Positions 41,303-48,897 of a stretch of 64,000 bases of DNA are shown piece by piece. The notes under the pieces were generated by a model. The model saw only the letters and a list, made by a program, of their open reading frames with translations, was not told the origin of the DNA and did not search any database. Within the stretch, counting starts at the first letter, position 1. Each line of letters starts with the position of its first letter. The DNA is from Variovorax paradoxus (GTDB lineage Bacteria > Pseudomonadota > Gammaproteobacteria > Burkholderiales > Burkholderiaceae_C): NCBI RefSeq assembly GCF_000834655.1, contig NZ_JXQQ01000049.1:1-64000 (forward strand), in the 5' to 3' direction. The position numbers and the translations under genes are program-made.

Positions 41303-42184
41303 TCAAAGATTGCGCGCGTTGAAGGTGTCGCACGACTTCATGTCGCCGCTCTGGTAACCCGCGCCGAACCACTTCTGGCGCTGCGCGCTGGAGCCATGGG
41401 TGAAGCTGTCGGGCACCACCGCTCGGCCCGCGGAACGCTGCAGGGCGTCGTCGCCGATCTTCTGCGCGGCGTTCATGGCGGCCTCGATGTCGCCCGGGTC
41501 GAGCCACTTCTTGGACTCCTGCGAATGGTGTGCCCACACGCCCGCGAAGCAGTCGGCCTGCAGCTCGACGCGCACGCTCACCGCGTTGTTCTGCGACTGG
41601 CTCAGCCGGCCGCGCATGCCGTCGACCTTGGCGGTGATGCCCAGCTCGTCCTGCACGTGATGGCCGACCTCGTGCGCGATGACGTAGGCCTGCGCGAACT
41701 CGCCCGGCGCGCCGAGCTGGTTCTTGAGCGTGTCGTAGAAGCCCAGGTCGATGTAGACCTTCTTGTCGCCGGGGCAGTAGAACGGGCCCATGGCCGACTG
41801 CCCGGTGCCGCAGGCCGTGGGCGTGGCGCCACGGAACAGCACGAGCCGGGGCGCCTGGTAGCTGCCGCCGTTCTGCCTGAAGATGTCGGTCCACACCACT
41901 TCGGTGTTCTTGAGCACGGTCGAGACGAAGGCAGCTTCGCGGTCGCCCGAAGGCGGCTTGGGCGCGGGGCCCTGAGGCGCCTGTTGCACCTGCTCGGTAC
42001 CGCCGCCGCTGAGCAGGCTCAGCACGGTGAGCGGATTGATGCCGAAGACCCATCCGGCGACCAGCGCGACCGCGATGGTGCCGATGCCGATGCTGCGGCC
42101 GCCGATGAAGCTCCCGCCGCCGCCCCCACCTTCGCCGCGGCGGTCTTCGACGTTGTCGGATTGTTCGTTGCCTTCCCATCTCAT
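41303..42184 (-). CDS. Neutral zinc metallopeptidase, YpfJ family
   Basis: A 293-residue membrane-anchored protein of the YpfJ/KPN_02809 family. A Gly-rich N-terminus is followed by one span (about 35-55), then a catalytic domain with HEVGHHVQ. CGTGQSAMGPFYCPGDKKVYID is the family's conserved disulfide-bearing segment. ATG 42184 (MRWEGN) begins homology. The domain faces the periplasm; the substrate is unknown. Confidence 0.9.
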   Translation of the reverse strand: MRWEGNEQSDNVEDRRGEGGGGGGSFIGGRSIGIGTIAVALVAGWVFGINPLTVLSLLSGGGTEQVQQAPQGPAPKPPSGDREAAFVSTVLKNTEVVWTDIFRQNGGSYQAPRLVLFRGATPTACGTGQSAMGPFYCPGDKKVYIDLGFYDTLKNQLGAPGEFAQAYVIAHEVGHHVQDELGITAKVDGMRGRLSQSQNNAVSVRVELQADCFAGVWAHHSQESKKWLDPGDIEAAMNAAQKIGDDALQRSAGRAVVPDSFTHGSSAQRQKWFGAGYQSGDMKSCDTFNARNL

Positions 42185-42292
42185 CGCAGTCTCCTTCCCG
42201 GCGTGCACAACTGTTGCCGGATAGTGGCTGGATGGTACTTGGCCCCGGGCCACCCGGGGTAACCGGGCGTCAGTGCCCGGCCCGTCGCCGCG

Positions 42293-42859
42293 TCAGGTTT
42301 TCGGCAGAGTGACGCCGCGCTGGCCCTGGTACTTGCCGCCGCGGTCCTTGTAGCTGGTCTCGCAGACCTCGTCGCTCTCGAAGAACAACACCTGGGCGCA
42401 GCCTTCGCCCGCGTAGATCTTGGCCGGCAGCGGCGTGGTGTTGCTGAATTCCAGCGTCACGTAGCCTTCCCATTCGGGCTCGAACGGCGTCACGTTGACG
42501 ATGATCCCGCAGCGCGCATAGGTGCTCTTGCCGAGGCAAATGGTCAGCACGTTGCGCGGGATGCGGAAGTACTCGACGGTGCGCGCCAGCGCGAAGCTGT
42601 TGGGCGGGATGATGCAGTAGTCGCCGTGCATGTCGACGAAGCTCTTCTCGTCGAAGTTCTTCGGGTCGACCACGGTGCTGTGGATATTGGTGAAGACCTT
42701 GAATTCAGGCGCGCAACGGATGTCGTAGCCGTAACTCGAGGTGCCGTAGCTGATGATCTTGTGGCCAGAAGCTTCACGGACCTGACCGGGCTCGAAGGGC
42801 TCGATCATCCCAGTCTGCTCGGCCATGCGCCGGATCCATTTGTCGCTCTTGATAGACAT
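42293..42859 (-). CDS. dcd: dCTP deaminase
   Basis: A 188-residue dCTP deaminase that makes dUTP from dCTP in the cytoplasm for thymidylate synthesis. The family signatures are [25 protein letters not shown] and the catalytic-Glu loop [19 protein letters not shown]. Start [15 protein letters not shown] at 42859 matches family length. The next gene is a metallopeptidase 108 bases downstream on the same strand. Confidence 0.97.
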   Translation of the reverse strand: MSIKSDKWIRRMAEQTGMIEPFEPGQVREASGHKIISYGTSSYGYDIRCAPEFKVFTNIHSTVVDPKNFDEKSFVDMHGDYCIIPPNSFALARTVEYFRIPRNVLTICLGKSTYARCGIIVNVTPFEPEWEGYVTLEFSNTTPLPAKIYAGEGCAQVLFFESDEVCETSYKDRGGKYQGQRGVTLPKT

Positions 42860-42884
42860 TGAAAACACCCCAGTCTTCGCGCAC

Positions 42885-42985
42885 TTCGTGTCGCTTCGCC
42901 AACCCCTCGAGGGGCAACTCCAGCGGCCCGGCAAAGCCGGTTCCGCGGCGTTTCCCGAAGGGGCAGCGCGGTGCCGCTAGGTCGG
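42885..42985. repeat. Repeat-like intergenic region
   Basis: Between dcd and the guanine deaminase gene the sequence holds two short hairpins (CCCCTCGAGGGG near 42903 and CCGGCAAAGCCGG near 42930) preceded by GCGCACTTCGTGTCGCTTCGCC. This resembles a dispersed intergenic repeat of Comamonadaceae, judged from memory. No gene is seen here. Confidence 0.4.
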
Positions 42986-43028
42986 CGATTGTGGCATGGG
43001 CGAGCGACGCGCCTGGCGCATCCGGCAC

Positions 43029-44315
43029 TCAGCCGGCCTGCGAGATCACCGTGCGCTCGACCAGCCGGTCATCGCCCAGCACGATCATCGCGAACAGCAG
43101 TTCCTCGAGGTTGTTCGCCAGCTTCGTCTTGCGCGCCAGCAGCGGCGTGGCCGACGGGTTCAGCACCAGGAAGTCGGCCTCGCAGCCCGGCTGCAGGTTG
43201 CCGACCACGCCACCCAACCCCAGCGAGCGCGCCGCGCCGCCGGTGTGGTGCCACCACAGGCGCGAAGGCGGGATGCTGAGGCCCGTCTTGGTCTGGCCCT
43301 CGCGGCCCACGTAGTAGGCGGCCAGCATCGTGTGGAAGGGGCTGAAGCTGGTGCCGCCGCCCACGTCGCTCGCCAGGCCGTAGGGCGACTCCATGCGGTC
43401 GGCCGCGCCGAAGTCGAAGAAGCCGCTGCCCAGGAAAAGGTTGCTCGTCGGGCTCACGGCCGCGGCGGTTTGGGTCTCGCGCATCAGGCGGCGGTCTTCG
43501 TCGTCGATGTAGATGCAGTGCGCGTACACGGCGCGCTCGCGCATCAGGCCGAAGCCGGCGTACACGTCCAGGTACGAGCGCGACTTCGGGTAGAGCTCGC
43601 GGGCCCACTGCACTTCGTCGCGGTTCTCGGCCACGTGCGACTGGATCCAGGTGTCGCCGTACCTGGCGGCCAGCTCGCCCGCACCGCGCATCTGCGCATC
43701 GGTGCTGGTGGGCGCGAAGCGCGGCGTGATGGCGTAGCCCAGGCGATCGACGTTGTGCCACTTGCGGATCAGCGACTCGGTATCGACGAGGCTCTGCTCG
43801 GTTTCGTCGCGCACGCCGTCGGGCGAGTTGCGGTCCTGCAGCACCTTGCCGGTGATCATGCGCAGCTGGCGGCGCTGTGCGCTCTCGAAGAAGGCATCGA
43901 CCGAGGCGACGTGCGAGGTCGCGAAGGTGAGCGAGGTGGTCACGCCGTTGCGCAGAAGCTCGTCGAAGAACACATCGGCCACTTCGCGCGAATGCGCCGG
44001 CTCGACGAATTTGCTCTCGGCGGGGAAGGTGTAGTTCTCGAGCCAGGGCAGGAGCCCCGGCGCAGGCGCGCCGATGATGTCGGTCTGCGGAAAGTGGATG
44101 TGCATGTCCACGAAGCCCGGCGCGAGGATGCGGCCCGGCAGGTGGGTCACGTCGGCATCGGGGTGGCGCGGCGACACGGCGGCGTGGCTGCCGGCATCGA
44201 CGACGCGCTGGCGGCCGGCGCCGTCGGGGGCGACGACCAGCAGGCCGTCTTCATCGAAAACGGGCAGGCCCGCGTCGTCGAATCGCAGGAGGGAGGCGCG
44301 GTAGGCTTTTTTCAT
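43029..44315 (-). CDS. guaD: Guanine deaminase
   Basis: A 428-residue amidohydrolase that turns guanine into xanthine. H72-I-H74 in DMHIHFPQTD is the first metal pair, and the guanine deaminase-specific PGLLPWLENYTFPAESKF follows. SHVAENRDEV and HCIYIDDEDRRLM supply the further histidines. ATG 44315 begins homology. Together with the BMP-type gene upstream, purine salvage is implied. The catalytic domain is cytoplasmic. Confidence 0.93.
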   Translation of the reverse strand: MKKAYRASLLRFDDAGLPVFDEDGLLVVAPDGAGRQRVVDAGSHAAVSPRHPDADVTHLPGRILAPGFVDMHIHFPQTDIIGAPAPGLLPWLENYTFPAESKFVEPAHSREVADVFFDELLRNGVTTSLTFATSHVASVDAFFESAQRRQLRMITGKVLQDRNSPDGVRDETEQSLVDTESLIRKWHNVDRLGYAITPRFAPTSTDAQMRGAGELAARYGDTWIQSHVAENRDEVQWARELYPKSRSYLDVYAGFGLMRERAVYAHCIYIDDEDRRLMRETQTAAAVSPTSNLFLGSGFFDFGAADRMESPYGLASDVGGGTSFSPFHTMLAAYYVGREGQTKTGLSIPPSRLWWHHTGGAARSLGLGGVVGNLQPGCEADFLVLNPSATPLLARKTKLANNLEELLFAMIVLGDDRLVERTVISQAG

Positions 44316-44362
44316 CGTGGCTGCGGAGGGTAATCCAGCCTCGCGCCGTCGCAATTTCCATG

Positions 44363-44383
44363 CGCATATGAGTGCTATATGCG
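44363..44383. repeat. Palindrome CGCATAT-GAGTGCT-ATATGCG
   Basis: A perfect 7-bp inverted repeat with a 7-base loop, between the BMP-type gene and guaD on the same strand. It lacks a T-run, so it may be an operator or an attenuator element. Confidence 0.4.
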
Positions 44384-44417
44384 GAATGGACTCCGGGAAA
44401 ACCCCGGCGCAGCCATT

Positions 44418-45518
44418 TCAGCGCGCGACGCGCCCCTGCACGCCATCGACCAGCCAGTCCATCTTCAGGATCTGCTCGTCGCTCAGTTGCGCGCCCTTGG
44501 CGATGACGGTGCGGCCTTCGTTGTCGCGCACATCGCCGTTCACTGCGCGAAACGGCTGCAGCTTGCCGGCCGCGATGTCCTGCTGGCGCGCCAGCACCTC
44601 CTGCTGCACGGCCTTGGGCACCTTGGAGCCGAAGTCGCCGACGCGGATCATTCCTTCCTTCACGCCGCCCCAGAGGTTGCCGCTCTTCCAGGTGCTGTCG
44701 AGCACCGCCTTCGCGCGCTGCGTGTAGTAGCCGCCCCACTGGTGCGTGACCGCGACGAGCTGCGCATCGGGCGCGATCTTGCGCATGTCGGAGTGGTAGG
44801 CGATGGACATCTTGCCGCGCTCCTGCGCCGCGGCCATCACGGCCGTCGATCCGGTATGGAAGGCGACGACGTCGGCGTTCTGGTTGAAGAGCGCCATCGC
44901 CGCGTCGCGCTCCTTGGGCGGGTCGAACCACTCGTTGAGCCACACCACGACGACCTTCGCATTCGGGTTCACCGAACGCATGCCGAGCGTGAACGCGTTG
45001 ATGCCCTGCAGCACCTCGGGAATCGGAAAGCCCGCCACGTACCCCGCCACATTGGTCTTGGTCATGCGCCCGGCCGCGATACCCGCGAGATAGCGGCCTT
45101 CGTAGTAGCGCGCGTTGGCGGTCGCCACGTTGGCCGCGGGCTTGTAGCCTGTGATCGACTCGAACTTCACGTCGGGAAAATCGCGCGCCACCTTGAGCGT
45201 CGGCTCCATGTAGCCGAAGCTGGGCGTGAAGATGAGCCGGTTGCCCTGCTGCGCGAGGTCGCGGATCACGCGTTCGGCATCGGCGCCTTCGGCCACGTTC
45301 TCCACGAAGGTGGTCTTGACCTTCGCGCCGAGTGCCGCATCGACGGCCTTGCGGCCCTCTTCGTGCTGGCGCACCCAGCCGGCATCGGTGACCGGCGTGA
45401 CGTAGACGAAACCGATCTTCAGCGGTTCTTTCGAAGCCTGCGGTTGCGAAAAAGCGGGGGATAAAAAACAGGCGGCTGCCCACGCCAGAACGGCGCGGCC
45501 CGCGAGGTTTTTGTACAT
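44418..45518 (-). CDS. BMP family substrate-binding lipoprotein-like protein
   Basis: A 366-residue binding protein of the basic membrane protein (BMP/PnrA) family, whose members bind nucleosides or purines. A signal peptide is visible to about residue 24 (AACFLSPAFS). The core FVYVTPVTDAGWVRQHEEG, YEGRYLAGIAAGRM and GKMSIAYHSDM are family positions. It precedes guaD by 102 bases, and cotranscription is plausible. The ATPase and permease for it are not in the window. Confidence 0.9.
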   Translation of the reverse strand: MYKNLAGRAVLAWAAACFLSPAFSQPQASKEPLKIGFVYVTPVTDAGWVRQHEEGRKAVDAALGAKVKTTFVENVAEGADAERVIRDLAQQGNRLIFTPSFGYMEPTLKVARDFPDVKFESITGYKPAANVATANARYYEGRYLAGIAAGRMTKTNVAGYVAGFPIPEVLQGINAFTLGMRSVNPNAKVVVVWLNEWFDPPKERDAAMALFNQNADVVAFHTGSTAVMAAAQERGKMSIAYHSDMRKIAPDAQLVAVTHQWGGYYTQRAKAVLDSTWKSGNLWGGVKEGMIRVGDFGSKVPKAVQQEVLARQQDIAAGKLQPFRAVNGDVRDNEGRTVIAKGAQLSDEQILKMDWLVDGVQGRVAR

Positions 45519-45545
45519 GGTGGTCCTCTACATGGCCCCGGAAAA

Positions 45546-45583
45546 GCAAAAACCCGCAGCCGGCCGGGACGCCCAACTGCGGG
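45546..45583 (-). terminator. Rho-independent terminator behind the SDR gene
   Basis: On the minus strand CCCGCAG and CTGCGGG form a stem (45553-45559 and 45577-45583) followed by TTTTTGCTTTT. It lies just downstream of the SDR stop at 45608. Confidence 0.75.
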
Positions 45584-45607
45584 ATGCGGATTTTAGTGCG
45601 ACCGTTT

Positions 45608-46435
45608 TCAGGCGGTTGCCGCAGCCTCCGCGCTCGCGCCTTTCACGCCGTAGCGGGATGCGGGCACCGAACTGGAAATCCGGCCCGACATGGCGCGCCG
45701 CGCCGCATCGAAAGCGTCCCACTCGTCCTGGCTCGGCAGCGACGGGATCGTGACCTTCTCGCCTTGGTCGAGCCCCGCGAGCGCCGCATCGACCATGTCG
45801 TGCGCGCTCATGACGATCGCGCTGGGCAGGTGCTCCACCGGCAGGCCGGCGATGTCCCAGAACTCGGTGGCCGTGGCGCCCGGCAGCACGGCCTGCACGC
45901 GCACGCCCTTCTCGCCCAGCTCGTGCTGCAGCGACTGGCTGAACGCGAGCACGAAGGCCTTGCTGCCGCCGTACACGCCGTTGAGGGTTTCGGGCGAGAC
46001 CGCGACGATCGACGCGATGTTCACCAGCGTGCCCGCGCCCCGCGCCACGAAGCCCGGCACCGCCGCATAAGTGAGGCGGGTGAGCGCAGTCACGTTGATC
46101 GCGATCATCTCTTCCATCTTGTCGATGTCCGAGGCGAGCAGCGGCGCGGTGGCACCGACGCCGGCGTTGTTCACCAGCAGCGTGAGTTCGCGATTCGTGC
46201 GGATGGCGGCTTCGACGCGCGCGATGTCTTTCTTGTCGGTGAGATCGGCGGCGATGGTCTCGATCTTGCGGCCCGTCTCGGCCGTGAGCCTGGCGGCCAG
46301 CGCCTCGAGGCGCTCCTGGTTCCGCGCGACCAGCACGAGGTCGAAGCCGCGCCGTGCGAGCCGGTCGGCATAGATAGCGCCGATGCCCGAAGAAGCGCCG
46401 GTGATGAGGGCGGTGCCCTTGGATGTCGCAGTCAT
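45608..46435 (-). CDS. Short-chain dehydrogenase/reductase
   Basis: A 275-residue classical SDR. ITGASSGIGAIYADRLARRG is the cofactor loop, NNAG is present in the NAGVG region, and YGGSKAF is the catalytic YxxxK. The substrate is unknown. A GlxA-type regulator lies 89 bases upstream on the same strand and may control it. A terminator follows the gene. Confidence 0.92.
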   Translation of the reverse strand: MTATSKGTALITGASSGIGAIYADRLARRGFDLVLVARNQERLEALAARLTAETGRKIETIAADLTDKKDIARVEAAIRTNRELTLLVNNAGVGATAPLLASDIDKMEEMIAINVTALTRLTYAAVPGFVARGAGTLVNIASIVAVSPETLNGVYGGSKAFVLAFSQSLQHELGEKGVRVQAVLPGATATEFWDIAGLPVEHLPSAIVMSAHDMVDAALAGLDQGEKVTIPSLPSQDEWDAFDAARRAMSGRISSSVPASRYGVKGASAEAAATA

Positions 46436-46524
46436 TGGAGTTTCCTTTCGAAGCCGCGGTGTTGCGGCGTGAAGGGAAGTTTCCTTTTTAAGAGCGATGG
46501 CGTAAATGTCGTATATCCCACCTT

Positions 46525-47475
46525 TTAGGCCGCATCGAGGATTTGCCGCGCCACGCGGCGAACGGCCTGCGGCGGCTGGCCCAGCGTGCGCAGGAACGCG
46601 CGCCGCATGCGCTCCGGGTCGCCGAAGCCCGTTTCATCGGCCACCACGTTGAGCGCCAGCCCGCCGGCATCGATCAGTGCCTTCGCCGCCTCCACGCGCA
46701 GGTGTTCGACGGCCTGCGCAGGCGACTGGCCGGTTTCCGACTTGAAGGCGCGGCTGAACTGGCGCGGGCTCAGGTGCGCCACCTCGGCGAGGTCTTCGAC
46801 CGAAAGCGCGTCGCGCAGGTTGGCGCGCGCATGCACCAGCGCCTGCTGGATGCGGTCGGACTTGGGTTCGAGTTCGAGCAGCGCCGAGTACTGCGACTGC
46901 CCGCCCGCTCTGCGGTGATAGACCACGAGGTTCCTGGCGACCATGCGCGCGGCCTCCACGCCCAGGTCCTCCTCCACCAGCGCGAGCATGAGGTCGATGC
47001 CCGCCGTCATGCCGGCCGAGGTCCAGAGCGAACCATCGTTGATGAAGATGCGGTCCGGCTGCACCTTGGCGAGCGGGTGGCGCTTCTGCAGCTCCTGCGC
47101 AAAGGCCCAGTGCGTGGTGACGCGCCGGCCGTCGAGCAGGCCCGCATCCGCAAGGCCGAAGGCGCCGGTGCAGATGCTTGCGATCCGGCGCGCGCTGCGT
47201 TCGCCCGCGCGCAGCATCCTGCACAGCCCTTCGGAGGTGGGCTCGATGGTGAGTGCGCCCGTCATCACCAGCGTGTCGAATTTCGACGCGGTCAATCGCT
47301 TGGTCTCGACGCCGATGCCCGACGAACTGGGAATGGAGCCGCCGGTTTCCGACAGCAGCTCGACCTTGTAGACCGGCTTGCCCGCGTGCTTGTTGGCCAG
47401 TTCGAAAGCGGCGACGGCGGCCAGGTCGAGGATCTGGAAACCAGGGAACACGACGACGGCGATACGCTTTTGCAT
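46525..47475 (-). CDS. GlxA-type AraC regulator with DJ-1/PfpI domain
   Basis: A 316-residue regulator that joins a DJ-1/PfpI domain (about 1-180, with the Cys in ICTGAFGLADAG) to a C-terminal AraC two-HTH domain (VEDLAEVAHLSPRQFSRAFK). Such proteins sense small metabolites. It is divergent from an MFS transporter gene (164-base gap, 47476-47639) and upstream of the SDR gene; either may be its target. Confidence 0.92.
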   Translation of the reverse strand: MQKRIAVVVFPGFQILDLAAVAAFELANKHAGKPVYKVELLSETGGSIPSSSGIGVETKRLTASKFDTLVMTGALTIEPTSEGLCRMLRAGERSARRIASICTGAFGLADAGLLDGRRVTTHWAFAQELQKRHPLAKVQPDRIFINDGSLWTSAGMTAGIDLMLALVEEDLGVEAARMVARNLVVYHRRAGGQSQYSALLELEPKSDRIQQALVHARANLRDALSVEDLAEVAHLSPRQFSRAFKSETGQSPAQAVEHLRVEAAKALIDAGGLALNVVADETGFGDPERMRRAFLRTLGQPPQAVRRVARQILDAA

Positions 47476-47639
47476 GATGTCCTGAAAAGAGGCTTATTTA
47501 TTATTCCAGCCATCAGGCTACGCGACGCGCACCGCTGCGTCAACACAGGCGTCCCTCGCACCCATGCACCGCCGCGATGGCTGCCGCCGCGAATCGGCAG
47601 GCGCGGATTCGGCCCTGCGGCCGGACAATGGCCCGCCCC

Positions 47640-48884
47640 ATGACGAACCCGACAACTCCCGCCAGCGGCGCGACCTACGCAGACTGGCAGCGCAACCTCG
47701 CCGTCTGCATGTTCGGCTCCTTCACCACTATCGTGGCGATGACGCTGCTGCTGCCGTTCCTGCCGCTGTACGTCGAGCAACTGGGCGTGAAGGACCATGC
47801 GGCCATCGTGCAATGGTCCGGCGTGGCCTACGGCGCCACCTTCTTCAGCGCCGCGCTGGTGGCACCGCTGTGGGGGCGCCTGGCCGACCGCTATGGCCGC
47901 AAGCCGATGCTGATCCGCGCAAGCCTGGGCATGGCGGTGGCGATGGCGCTGATCGGCATGGCGGGCAACGTCTGGCAGCTCGTCGGCCTGCGCCTCCTGG
48001 CGGGCCTGCTGGGCGGCTACGCCTCGGGCTCGATGGTGCTCGTGGCCACGCAGACGCCGAAGGACCGCACCGGCTGGGCGCTGGGCACCATGTCCTCGGC
48101 CATCATGGCCGGCAACCTCGTGGGTCCGCTGGTGGGCGGCGCGCTGCCGCCGCTCATCGGCATCCGCGCGACCTTCTTCGCGGCGGGCGCGATGATCTTC
48201 GTGGCATTTCTCGCGACCGCTTTCCTCATCCGCGAAGAGAAGAAGGCGCCCTCGGGCTCGAAGCAGAGCGACACCCCCGACACCGGCTGGGCCGCCATTC
48301 CCGACAAGCGCCCGCTCATCGCGATGCTCTTCACCGGCATGCTTTTGATGCTGGCCAACATGTCGATCGAGCCGATCATCACCGTCTACGTCGCCACGCT
48401 GGTCGAGGACCCGAATCGGGTGACCATGATGGCCGGCCTCGTCATGTCCGCGGCTGCGCTGGGCAGCATCCTCTCGGCCTCGCGCCTGGGCAAGCTGGCC
48501 GACCGCGTGGGGCACTGGAACGTGATCGTCGGATGCCTGGCGGTGTCGGCACTGCTGCTGATTCCGCAGGCCTTCGTCACTTCGGGCTGGCAGCTGGTGG
48601 TGCTGCGCTTCCTGATGGGGCTCTCGCTCGGCGGGCTGCTGCCCTGCATCGCGAGCGTGATCCGCCACAACGTGCCCGAGCGCGTGGCCGGCAACATGCT
48701 GGGGTACTCGACCTCGGCCCAGTACACCGGGCAGGTCGCGGGGCCACTGCTAGGCGGCTTCGTGGGCGGACACATCGGCATGCGGGCCGTGTTCCTCGGC
48801 ACCTGCGTGCTCATGGCCGCAGGCGCCGGGTGGAACTGGCTCGCGCAGCGCGCCGCGTCCACCGCTGCGCCGCCCGCTCGCTGA
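47640..48884 (+). CDS. MFS transporter, TetA/multidrug-like
   Basis: A 414-residue MFS transporter with twelve hydrophobic spans. The loop 2-3 motif is GRLADRYGRKPMLI, as in DHA1 exporters. The start at 47640 is at MTNPTT; the ATG at 47628 (MARPMTNP) is an alternative. It is convergent with the acylase gene 13 bases away. The substrate is unknown. Confidence 0.9.
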   Translation: MTNPTTPASGATYADWQRNLAVCMFGSFTTIVAMTLLLPFLPLYVEQLGVKDHAAIVQWSGVAYGATFFSAALVAPLWGRLADRYGRKPMLIRASLGMAVAMALIGMAGNVWQLVGLRLLAGLLGGYASGSMVLVATQTPKDRTGWALGTMSSAIMAGNLVGPLVGGALPPLIGIRATFFAAGAMIFVAFLATAFLIREEKKAPSGSKQSDTPDTGWAAIPDKRPLIAMLFTGMLLMLANMSIEPIITVYVATLVEDPNRVTMMAGLVMSAAALGSILSASRLGKLADRVGHWNVIVGCLAVSALLLIPQAFVTSGWQLVVLRFLMGLSLGGLLPCIASVIRHNVPERVAGNMLGYSTSAQYTGQVAGPLLGGFVGGHIGMRAVFLGTCVLMAAGAGWNWLAQRAASTAAPPAR

Positions 48885-48897
48885 ACTACTCGCTCAC